From Clostridia bacterium (GTDB lineage Bacteria; Bacillota; Clostridia; Lachnospirales; Lachnospiraceae), in contig CAJTHL010000001.1 of NCBI GenBank assembly GCA_910576205.1, positions 1-64,000 of the forward strand: a stretch of 64,000 bases of DNA, written 5' to 3'. Of the stretch, positions 8,293 through 15,713 are shown piece by piece. Every line of letters begins with the position of its first letter. Position 1 is the first letter of the stretch. Position numbers and translations under genes: made by a program. The notes below the pieces were generated by a model. That model ran no database searches and was not told the origin of the DNA. It saw only the letters and a list, made by a program, of their open reading frames with translations.

Positions 8293-8358
8293 CAATATTT
8301 TTGCAAATATTTCTGTTATTTCGTCAATTTGACAAATATATGAAAGGAGAGCCTTCAA

Positions 8359-9294
8359 ATGAAATTAAAATCTTTGGCCCAATTAAGGGAGATTGCCATG
8401 TCCCTCCCTTCCTGTACTGTGGCTGTTGCCGGAGCAGATGATTCCAATATACTGGACGCGCTCTGTACGGCGCATCAGACAGGTCTTTGCAATGCCATAC
8501 TTATAGGAAATCCGGAAAACATAAAAAAAACGGCGGATATTCACGAACTTGATATTTCCTCTTTTGCGGTAGAAGCCGCCGGGACTGCAGAGGAAGCAGC
8601 TGAAAAGGCAGCTCTTCTGGTTTCCCACGGGCATGCCGATGCGCTTATGAAAGGGCTTATAGAGTCTTCTGTTTTTATACGCGCCGCTGTCAGACGGGAA
8701 CATGGCCTTCGCAGAGAAAATACTATACTGTCCTCTGTAGCCGTCTTTGAAGTCCCTGCGCTTCAGCGGTTCCTTCTTCTGACAGACGCAGGCTTTGTGC
8801 CCTTTCCAACGCTGGAGGAAAAAAAGAAGCTCCTCTCAAACGCCATAACTGCCGCCGGAATCCTTGGCATAAAGGTTCCTAAAATTGCCCTATTGGCTGC
8901 CATTGAAACCGTAAATCCAAAGATGCCCTCCACTGTTGAAGCCGCACAGCTTGAAGCTCTTGGAAAAGAAGGCTTTTTTGGCGACTGTGATATTGCCGGT
9001 CCCATTTCTCTTGATCTGGCTGTTTCACCGGAAAGCGCCCTGCATAAAAGATATACCCATCCTGTCGCGGGAAAAGCAGATATCCTGCTTGCTCCCAATA
9101 TAGAGGCCGCCAACATTTTATTTAAATCCCTGGTCCACATTGCCCGCCTTTCCTCCGGCGGTATGGTGATCGGCGCAAAATGTCCGGTTATCTTTACTTC
9201 AAGAGGGGATTCCACAGAAACCAAACTGAACACAATCGCACTGGCCATATATGAGGCAGCAAAAAAGAAAACAGGAGAATACGTCGATGAATAA
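8359..9294 (+). CDS. ptb: Phosphate butyryltransferase-like acyltransferase
   Basis: A 311-residue protein of the phosphate acetyl/butyryltransferase family, close to Ptb in length (about 300). Ptb motifs include DALMKGLIESSVF, LLLTDAGFVPFP, KIALLAAIETVNPKMP, DCDIAGPISLDLAVS and DILLAPNIEAANILFKSL. It converts acyl-CoA plus phosphate to acyl-phosphate, which the butyrate kinase encoded across the divergent promoter turns into ATP. The ATG follows AAAGGAGAG. Its last eight bases overlap the start of the cleavage-enzyme gene, implying translational coupling, so the acyl-CoA made by that enzyme is the probable substrate. Confidence 0.9.
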   Translation: MKLKSLAQLREIAMSLPSCTVAVAGADDSNILDALCTAHQTGLCNAILIGNPENIKKTADIHELDISSFAVEAAGTAEEAAEKAALLVSHGHADALMKGLIESSVFIRAAVRREHGLRRENTILSSVAVFEVPALQRFLLLTDAGFVPFPTLEEKKKLLSNAITAAGILGIKVPKIALLAAIETVNPKMPSTVEAAQLEALGKEGFFGDCDIAGPISLDLAVSPESALHKRYTHPVAGKADILLAPNIEAANILFKSLVHIARLSSGGMVIGAKCPVIFTSRGDSTETKLNTIALAIYEAAKKKTGEYVDE

Positions 9295-10123
9295 AAAAAT
9301 CATTATAACAGCAGCATTAGTTGGAAACGCTACCACAAAAGAAAAAGCGCCTACGGTTCCTTACAGTGCAAAAGAAATTGCAAGAGAAGCAGTGATCTGT
9401 GCAAAGGCAGGAGCGGCCATTATCCATATCCATGTGCGCACCCCGGAGGGACGCCCCACTATGGATACCGAGACCTTTGTCAACGCATACACCGCCAGCC
9501 AGAACGCCCTAAAGGATGCCGGACTGGATGCTATTTTAAATCTTTCCACGGGAGGCAACGGAAGCGATGAGCTACGCACTGCGCATATAGAACGCATTCA
9601 GCCGGAAATGTGTTCCTATAACCCAGGCTCTATCAACTGGGGGGACTCCGTATATCTGAACCCTCCGTCTCTTATGAAACGGCTTGGGCTTATCTGCCAG
9701 AAAACCCACACCAAGCCGGAAATCGAAATCTTTGATACCGCCATGCTGAACAATGTCCGCGACTGCTGCAAAAAAGGCATTCTCACAGCCCCATGCCATT
9801 TTCAGTTTATTATGGGGATTCCCGGCGGTATGGACGGTACCCTCAAAAATATCTCCTTCCTGCTGGATAATATGCCGCAAGGCTCCACCTGGTCCATTAC
9901 AGGCATTGGCCGTTCCCATATTCCCATGATGCTGGCCGGGCTTTCCGCTGGCGCCGATGGTATCCGTGTAGGGCTGGAAGACAATATCTGGATGCATAAG
10001 GGCATTCCTGCCACCAATGAATCCCTCGTAAAACGCGCCGTACAGTTAAGCGCAATCTGTGGCAGAGAAGCCGCCACGGCTGAGGAGGCACGCGAAATCC
10101 TCCACATAAAGAGTGTTTCATAG
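9287..10123 (+). CDS. kce: Beta-keto acid cleavage enzyme (BKACE/Kce family)
   Basis: A 278-residue TIM-barrel protein of the family founded by 3-keto-5-aminohexanoate cleavage enzyme (Kce) of lysine fermentation. BKACE enzymes use Zn2+ and acetyl-CoA to convert a beta-keto acid to acetoacetate plus a new acyl-CoA. Visible are the zinc ligands H47-x-H49 in AAIIHIHVR, the NLSTGG loop, FIMGIPGG and the late RVGLEDN with the conserved Glu. The start at ATG 9287, behind AGGAGA, overlaps ptb by 8 bp. Other lysine-route genes (aminomutases, KamA/KamD) are not in the window, so the keto acid may not be the lysine intermediate; dehydrocarnitine or another keto acid are family alternatives. Confidence 0.85.
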   Translation: MNKKIIITAALVGNATTKEKAPTVPYSAKEIAREAVICAKAGAAIIHIHVRTPEGRPTMDTETFVNAYTASQNALKDAGLDAILNLSTGGNGSDELRTAHIERIQPEMCSYNPGSINWGDSVYLNPPSLMKRLGLICQKTHTKPEIEIFDTAMLNNVRDCCKKGILTAPCHFQFIMGIPGGMDGTLKNISFLLDNMPQGSTWSITGIGRSHIPMMLAGLSAGADGIRVGLEDNIWMHKGIPATNESLVKRAVQLSAICGREAATAEEAREILHIKSVS

Positions 10124-10143
10124 CTTACAAGTAAATAAAAACA

Positions 10144-10174
10144 GGGCTGAAACAAAAATTATCTGTTTCAGCCC
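10144..10174. terminator. Bidirectional terminator between kce and the GntR gene
   Basis: GGGCTGAAACA (10144-10154) and TGTTTCAGCCC (10164-10174) form an 11-bp perfect stem with a 9-nt loop. Reading leftward it is followed by TGTTTTTATTT, a good terminator for the GntR gene; it should also stop the convergent ptb-kce transcript. Confidence 0.8.
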
Positions 10175-10213
10175 CAAAATAAATTCTTCCAGCTTCTATT
10201 CCCAGCTTACGCT

Positions 10214-10972
10214 TCAAGAGGCGTTCGCCCCATCCGCATTTCTGTTTCGCCTCCTGTTATTCTCAACCGCTTCCGCAATATCTGTCACATGGGCAAACAT
10301 CAGTTTATATACCTGGTCCTCATCCTTTTGTACTATGGCTTCATAAATCTTTCTGTGGAATTCCATGGAATGTTCAAAAGCTTCCAGCAGATGCTCCTTG
10401 CTGTTGGTCTCACTAAGCTTCACGTTTACAGGCTTGCGCACCGCCTTTAGAAATTCCATGAGAAAACGGTTTCCGGATATGGATGCAATTTTATCATGAA
10501 AAAGGTTGTCACAGGCAAACATATCTTCCTCCGTCACATCCCCTTTCTGGAACATATGGTATTTCCCTTCAAAATCCTCCACCAGCTCACGGAGTTTCTC
10601 CAATTCCTCTAATGTACACCGGACTACGGCAATCCTTGCGACAGCACTCTCCAGAAAGCACCGGGTCTGGAGGATTTCCCTGGCTGAAATATCATCCAGA
10701 ATCGTATAAATATACAAAATCCTCCCCACCGTACCCGGATTAAATTTATTGACGAAGGTTCCCTCCCCCTGCCTGGACTCCACAATACCCAGCGCAGAAA
10801 GCGCAGAGATTGCCTCCCGCAAAGGAACCCTGCTTACGCCTAGAAGCTCTGCAAATTCCCTTTCGCTCATCAGCCTGTCTCCAGGTCTTAATTTCCCCTC
10901 TTCAATTTGTCCCAGAATATATTCTATAATCTGCTGGCTTACACTTTGCTTTTTAATAATTCCCATAATCAC
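10214..10972 (-). CDS. FadR-subfamily GntR transcriptional regulator
   Basis: A 252-residue regulator. Residues about 8-75 form the winged helix of GntR proteins (SVSQQIIEYILGQI..., LMSEREFAELLGVSRVPLREAISAL, GEGTFV). Residues 95-235 form an all-helical FCD effector domain with likely metal/acid-binding His and Asp (DNLFHDKI, EHSMEFHRKIY). The listed GTG start overlaps the last four bases of the RACo-like gene; ATG at 10964-10966 is the alternative. It is therefore cotranscribed with the activator gene, yet the only FadR-type operator I found is the TGGT-N3-ACCA site between the fermentation operons (8244-8254). That suggests it controls those genes. The effector is unknown; FCD domains typically bind carboxylic acids. 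Confidence 0.85.
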   Translation of the reverse strand: MIMGIIKKQSVSQQIIEYILGQIEEGKLRPGDRLMSEREFAELLGVSRVPLREAISALSALGIVESRQGEGTFVNKFNPGTVGRILYIYTILDDISAREILQTRCFLESAVARIAVVRCTLEELEKLRELVEDFEGKYHMFQKGDVTEEDMFACDNLFHDKIASISGNRFLMEFLKAVRKPVNVKLSETNSKEHLLEAFEHSMEFHRKIYEAIVQKDEDQVYKLMFAHVTDIAEAVENNRRRNRNADGANAS

Positions 10973-12897
10973 CCCTGCTCCACCGACGGAAACAGCGTAC
11001 TGTCCGTATGGGGCAGGAAACAGCAGGCCACAAACTCGTCCATATAGCCGGGCTCTGTGGACAGCTCCAGATACGTCATATTCCTGGCCAGCTCATAAGT
11101 CTTGCGCTCCGCCTTGGTGGACAGCAGCATGGCGTAGGCCCCGGACAGGGAGGAGTTTCCTATATAATGGTAGCACTCCACGGGAATATCCGGAAACATA
11201 CCGATATTGATGGCATTCTGCATGTTGATGCCGCTTCCGATGCCGCCCGCCACGTAAACCTGTTCGATCATGCTGATATCGAAATCCAGGGATTTCAGCA
11301 TCGTCCGGATGGCGGAGAAAATGGCTCCCTTTGCCCGGATAAAGTTGTCGATATCCACCTCGGTGATCTCCACATCCTTCACGGAACCGCTGTCCTCCTC
11401 AAAGGAGAGCACATAGCTTCCCATATCGTAGGCATCCCGCTTGACGCGCTTTCCGTCCCGGATAAATTTGCCCTTGGGGCTGATAATGCCGCAGCGGAAA
11501 AGCTCGCTGATGATATCGATAATGCCGGAGCCGCAGATACCCACAGGCTTCGTCCCCTCTTCCCCGATAATGGTGAGGGTGGGCTCCATGGTCTCCTTGT
11601 CAATGGTACAGGCCTCAATGGCTCCGTCTGTGGCCCGCATACCGCAGCTGATATCGCCGCCCTCAAAGGCCGGGCCTGCGGAGCAGGCGCAGCTCATCAT
11701 AAAGTCCGAATTTCCAAACACCAGCTCCCCGTTGGTTCCCAGATCGATAAACAGGGAGAACTCCGGTCTGTCCCAGAGACGGCTCACCAGGGTTCCTGCG
11801 GTGATGTCGCCGCCCACATAGCTTCCGATGTTGGGCGCCATAATAATATGGGCGTCCGGGTTTACCTTCAGGTTAATATCCGAGGCGTAGAAGGAATTGG
11901 TCTTAAAGAACGCCGGAATGTAGGGCTCCATCCGCAGAGGATCGGCGTTAATACCCATAAGCAGATGATTCATGGTAGTATTTCCGGCAATGGACACCCG
12001 GTACACATGGCGGGTGCTGATGCCTGCGGAACGGCACATCTGCTGAATCATGGGATTTAAGGTCTCCGCCACAATAGCATCCTGGAGCCTGCCCCGTCCT
12101 CCCTGTCTGGTGGACTCGATAATCCGGTTAATAACGTCCGCGCCGTAGCGGATCTGCCCGTTTCCGGTGGAACCCTTGGCCAGAATCTTTCCGTCTACCA
12201 TATTGACGATAACCGCCGACACGGTAGTGGTTCCGATATCCACCGCCAGGCCTCCCACAATAAGATCCTCATTGTTTCCGTGTACGTCGTACACGAACAC
12301 ATGGCGCTGTGCCTTTCCGATAATACACTGGATATCAAAATGATTTCTCCGCAGAATATCCGGGAGCTTCCTCAAGGTGGCGTAGGGAATGCGGATGTAC
12401 TGGATACCCGTCGCCTCCTGCAAAGCCCGGATTACCCGCTCAATGTCCGGCATGGTGTCGTCCAGGGTGGGAGGATCCATTTTGATCTTCACCACATGGA
12501 GGTTATTCTCCATGGAAAGCCCTGCCTCCTTAAGGCCCTCTTTAGCCTCCTCAAAGATAGCCACCTCCTGGGCGGAGCTTAAATCCGCCACCTTCATGCG
12601 GCTTCTGTAGGCGGATGCAATATCCGGCACCAATACCTCCACGTCTCCGGCAACATGGCTGACACAGGCCAGCCGCCAACCCTCTTCATATTCGCTGTCG
12701 CTGATATGCCGGGTCTTTTTGGAATCAAGCTTTCCCCCTAAAAATTTTACCTTACATTTTCCGCAGGACGCGTTGCCCGAACAGGGCGCGTCAATGACCA
12801 CATTAGACTTCCTGGCTGTCTCCAGCAGGTTCTCCCCCAGGCTGGTGGACACCACCACTTTTTCCCCGTTCTCAAAATGAAATACAACATTTGCCAT
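10969..12897 (-). CDS. RACo-type reductive activator of corrinoid protein (2Fe-2S + ASKHA)
   Basis: A 642-residue protein of the family that uses ATP to re-reduce inactive Co(II) corrinoid proteins. In acetogens the member AcsV/RACo reactivates the corrinoid iron-sulfur protein that hands methyl groups to acetyl-CoA synthase. The N-terminal plant-type ferredoxin domain binds [2Fe-2S] through C39, C45, C48 and C78. The C-terminal ASKHA ATPase domain has VDIGTTTVS near 218, IAGNTTMNHLL, IDLGTNGELV and VAGGIGSG. Its nearness to acsB supports an AcsV role, but paralogues act in methyltransferase systems, so I give no symbol. GGAGGG precedes the ATG, and the GntR gene follows with a 4-bp overlap. 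Confidence 0.85.
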   Translation of the reverse strand: MANVVFHFENGEKVVVSTSLGENLLETARKSNVVIDAPCSGNASCGKCKVKFLGGKLDSKKTRHISDSEYEEGWRLACVSHVAGDVEVLVPDIASAYRSRMKVADLSSAQEVAIFEEAKEGLKEAGLSMENNLHVVKIKMDPPTLDDTMPDIERVIRALQEATGIQYIRIPYATLRKLPDILRRNHFDIQCIIGKAQRHVFVYDVHGNNEDLIVGGLAVDIGTTTVSAVIVNMVDGKILAKGSTGNGQIRYGADVINRIIESTRQGGRGRLQDAIVAETLNPMIQQMCRSAGISTRHVYRVSIAGNTTMNHLLMGINADPLRMEPYIPAFFKTNSFYASDINLKVNPDAHIIMAPNIGSYVGGDITAGTLVSRLWDRPEFSLFIDLGTNGELVFGNSDFMMSCACSAGPAFEGGDISCGMRATDGAIEACTIDKETMEPTLTIIGEEGTKPVGICGSGIIDIISELFRCGIISPKGKFIRDGKRVKRDAYDMGSYVLSFEEDSGSVKDVEITEVDIDNFIRAKGAIFSAIRTMLKSLDFDISMIEQVYVAGGIGSGINMQNAINIGMFPDIPVECYHYIGNSSLSGAYAMLLSTKAERKTYELARNMTYLELSTEPGYMDEFVACCFLPHTDSTLFPSVEQG

Positions 12898-12973
12898 CTG
12901 TATTTCCCTCCAATATCATGATGTTTTGCTACTTTCCTGTTGTGATCCTGTATAACCAGTCACTATTGATAAT

Positions 12974-13003
12974 ATTGTAACATACTCCTTCTGGTTTGTC
13001 CAA
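12974..13003 (-). promoter_or_regulatory. Promoter of the RACo-GntR operon
   Basis: Reading leftward: -35 TTGGAC (12998-13003), 18 bp, -10 TACAAT (12974-12979), about 75 bp before the RACo-like ATG. Confidence 0.55.
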
Positions 13004-13112
13004 TGACGAAAATGAATATTTTTACTGGTCAAAGGAAAATCCTTCCGCTGTAAAAAAGGCTTTTGCTTCCAGAAATATACAGAAAAAGCCGGACAAAATC
13101 CCCTTCTATCCG

Positions 13113-13141
13113 TTGACACATTCCCCCCCAGTCGTTAGAAT
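13113..13141 (+). promoter_or_regulatory. Promoter of the hydrogenase-ABC transporter operon
   Basis: -35 TTGACA (13113-13118), 17-bp spacer containing a C7 run, -10 TAGAAT (13136-13141), about 50 bp before the hydrogenase start. It is back-to-back with the RACo promoter, so the two divergent operons share this 290-bp intergenic region. Confidence 0.75.
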
Positions 13142-13190
13142 AATAATGAATTTTTAAATATCACAGCTTTCTATGGGAAAGGACGAAAAT

Positions 13191-14714
13191 ATGAGAGGTA
13201 TCTACACATCAGTAAACGACATCCGCAAAAGAGTATTCGCAGAGGTGGCGAAGCTGTCCTACGATTACAAGGACGGAGATTTATCGCAAATGGAGCACAT
13301 TCCCTATCAGGTAATCCCGGGGGAAATATCCACTTACCGGGAGAGCGTATTTCTGGAGCGGGCCATTGTGAAGGAAAGGATGCGCCTTGCCATGGGGCTT
13401 CCCCTCCGCAAGGCCACGGAACACGCCCCGGTTTCTATGGGGGCCCAGGAGTGCGTAAAACCAGAGAAATATTATCAGCCTCCCCTGGTGAATATCATTA
13501 AATTCGCCTGCCACAAATGCCCTGACAACGTGGTACGGGTAACGGACGCCTGCCAGGGCTGCCTTGCCCATCCCTGCAAGGAGGTCTGCCCCAAGGGGGC
13601 CGTCCGCTTTGAAAACGGCCGGTCTGTCATCGATCAGGACAAGTGTATCAAATGCGGAAAATGCGTCGGTGCCTGCCCCTACCATGCCATTATTAAACAG
13701 GAGCGCCCCTGCGCCAGAGCCTGCGGCATGGACGCCATCCGCTCAGACGAGTACGGCCGGGCCGACATCGATTATGAGAAATGCGTTTCCTGCGGCATGT
13801 GCCTGGCCAACTGCCCCTTTGGAGCCATTGCCGACAAGTCCCAGATGTTCCAGACCATCCAGGCCATCAAGAGCGACGTCCCGGTGTACGCGGCCATAGC
13901 CCCTGCAATCGCCGGGCAGTTCGGCCCGGCTCTGACCCCGGGAAAAATCCGCCCTGCCTTCCAGGCCCTTGGCTTTGCAGACGCCATTGAGGTGGCCATC
14001 GGCGCGGATCTCTGCACCATTGCAGAGGCGGACGATTTTGTGGCGGAAGTGCCGGAAAAACTTCCCTTTATGGCAACCTCCTGCTGTCCGGCCTGGTCCG
14101 TGATGGCAAAGAAGCTCTTCCCGGAATATGCGGATTGTATTTCCATGGCCCTGACCCCCATGGTTCTCACCGGCCGGCTTATCAAGAAACAGCACCCAGG
14201 GTGTAAGGTTGCCTTTATCGGGCCCTGCGCGGCCAAAAAACTGGAGGCTGGCAGAAGAAGCGTCCGAAGCGACATTGATTTTGTTCTCACCTTTGAGGAG
14301 GTCATGGGCATGTTTGAGGCCAGAGAGGTGGATTTCAAAAAGCTGGAGGAGCTGGACGCCATGCACGGGGCCAGCGGCGACGGCCGGGGCTTTGCCGTAG
14401 GCGGCGGCGTGGCCAGCGCGGTTGTCAACTGCATCAGGGAGCGGTATCCGGACCATGAGGTAAAGGTGGAGCGCGCTGAGGGGCTGGCAGACTGCCGGAA
14501 GCTTCTCACCATGGCAAAGGCAGGCAAATACAACGGCTATCTCCTGGAGGGAATGGCCTGTCCGGGAGGCTGCGTCGCCGGAGCCGGAACCGTCCAGCCT
14601 GTGAAGAAATCCACGGCGGCCGTCAACCTCCACAAAAAGGTGTCTACCAACGCCCACGCGCTGCAAAGCGACTACAAGGATCTTTTGGAAATCCTGGAAG
14701 AGAAACACACATGA
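13191..14714 (+). CDS. [FeFe] hydrogenase-like iron-sulfur protein (group-B-like)
   Basis: A 507-residue protein that starts best at ATG 13191, which has AAAGGA eight bases upstream; an in-frame ATG at 13173 lacks a site. Residues about 105-215 hold cysteine clusters of several 4Fe-4S ferredoxin modules (CQGC, CIKCGKCVGACP, CVSCGMCLANCP). The H-cluster domain follows: L1 TSCCPAW (296-302), L2 GPCAAKK (344-350) and L3 GMACPGGCVAGAG (454-466). L2 has Gly in place of the Met of classical MPC enzymes and L3 lacks the usual GGGQP, both features I associate with group B enzymes of unclear physiology. It may make, take up or sense H2. It is coupled by 4-bp overlap to an ABC binding-protein gene. Confidence 0.85.
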   Translation: MRGIYTSVNDIRKRVFAEVAKLSYDYKDGDLSQMEHIPYQVIPGEISTYRESVFLERAIVKERMRLAMGLPLRKATEHAPVSMGAQECVKPEKYYQPPLVNIIKFACHKCPDNVVRVTDACQGCLAHPCKEVCPKGAVRFENGRSVIDQDKCIKCGKCVGACPYHAIIKQERPCARACGMDAIRSDEYGRADIDYEKCVSCGMCLANCPFGAIADKSQMFQTIQAIKSDVPVYAAIAPAIAGQFGPALTPGKIRPAFQALGFADAIEVAIGADLCTIAEADDFVAEVPEKLPFMATSCCPAWSVMAKKLFPEYADCISMALTPMVLTGRLIKKQHPGCKVAFIGPCAAKKLEAGRRSVRSDIDFVLTFEEVMGMFEAREVDFKKLEELDAMHGASGDGRGFAVGGGVASAVVNCIRERYPDHEVKVERAEGLADCRKLLTMAKAGKYNGYLLEGMACPGGCVAGAGTVQPVKKSTAAVNLHKKVSTNAHALQSDYKDLLEILEEKHT

Positions 14715-15709
14715 GAAAAAAAATACTAAGCGTTGTGGCCGTTCTGCTGCTGTTACTTCTGGCGTGTATCGTTTTCATGGGACGCAGCAAAAACCAGGAA
14801 GCCTCCTACGGGGCTTCTCCTGTCCGGGTGGGCTCTTTAAAAGGGCCCACCTCCATGGGCCTTGTCTCCCTGATGGAGAAGGCCCAGGCTGGGGAAACCG
14901 GCGCTTCCTACAGCTTTTCCATGGTGTCCGCCCCAGATGAGCTTCTGGCACAGATGGTAAGCGGGCAGCTTGACATTGCCCTTGTGCCGGCAAATACGGC
15001 CAGCATTCTATACCATCAGACCGAGGGGGATATCCGCGTCCTGGATATCAATACCCTGGGGGTGCTTTATCTGCTGGAGGCCGGCGACGCCATCCGCTCC
15101 ATGGCAGATCTGGAGGGCAAAACCATCTATCTTACCGGAAAAGGCACCACGCCGGACTATGTGCTCCAATATCTTCTACAGGAAAACGGACTGTCCGGAC
15201 ATGGGGTAACCCTGGAATACAAATCCGAGGCTGCGGAGGTGGTCTCTGCCCTGGCTACGGACCAGGCCGCTATCGGCCTTCTGCCCCAGCCCTTTGTGAC
15301 GGTGGCCCTGCAGCAAAATGACAGGCTTCGGATTGCCCTGGATCTGACAGAGGAGTGGGAACGAACACAGCCCCACAAGGGAAGCCGGCTGATTACCGGG
15401 GTGACCATTGCGCGAAAAGGTTTTCTTGAAAGCCGTGAAGAAGCTGTCCTGGAATTTTTGTCCCATCACCAGGCCTCCGCCGCCTTTACCAACGAAAATC
15501 CGGAGGAAGCCGCAAAATGGATTGCCGCCCTTGGCATTGTGCCGGATGCAAAAATTGCAGAATCTGCCATCCCCTACTGTAACATTACCTGTATTCGGGG
15601 CGAAGAGATGAAAAATGCCCTGGAAGGCTACCTTAAGACCTTGTATGACCTGGACAGCGCCACTGTAGGCGGCGCGCTGCCCCAGGAAGACTTTTACTAT
15701 ATCCCTTAG
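14711..15709 (+). CDS. NitT/TauT-type ABC substrate-binding lipoprotein
   Basis: A 332-residue exported protein. The hydrophobic N-terminus ends in an LLAC lipobox (Cys19), so it is probably lipid-anchored outside the membrane. The body resembles the NMT1/TauA/SsuA class of periplasmic binding proteins: RVGSLKGPTSMGLVSLM at the ligand site, LAQMVSGQLDIALVPANTAS, and a hinge-region DLEGKTIYLTGKGTTPDY. Family ligands include sulfonates, nitrate, bicarbonate and thiamine precursors; this one is unknown. The gene overlaps the hydrogenase by 4 bp (ATGA) and precedes its permease-ATPase by four bases. Genetic coupling to a hydrogenase suggests a ligand linked to its metal centre or to gas metabolism, which is inference. 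Confidence 0.8.
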   Translation: MRKKILSVVAVLLLLLLACIVFMGRSKNQEASYGASPVRVGSLKGPTSMGLVSLMEKAQAGETGASYSFSMVSAPDELLAQMVSGQLDIALVPANTASILYHQTEGDIRVLDINTLGVLYLLEAGDAIRSMADLEGKTIYLTGKGTTPDYVLQYLLQENGLSGHGVTLEYKSEAAEVVSALATDQAAIGLLPQPFVTVALQQNDRLRIALDLTEEWERTQPHKGSRLITGVTIARKGFLESREEAVLEFLSHHQASAAFTNENPEEAAKWIAALGIVPDAKIAESAIPYCNITCIRGEEMKNALEGYLKTLYDLDSATVGGALPQEDFYYIP

Positions 15710-15713
15710 CGCC

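Noticed and set aside
9251..9286. Longer N-terminus for the cleavage enzyme
   Set aside because: The extension lies wholly inside ptb in another frame and reads as low-complexity basic sequence; ATG 9287 has a ribosome site and gives the family start.
13743..14708. Two long leftward frames opposite the hydrogenase gene
   Set aside because: The plus-strand gene has all H-cluster and ferredoxin motifs and a consensus promoter; the opposite frames have none.
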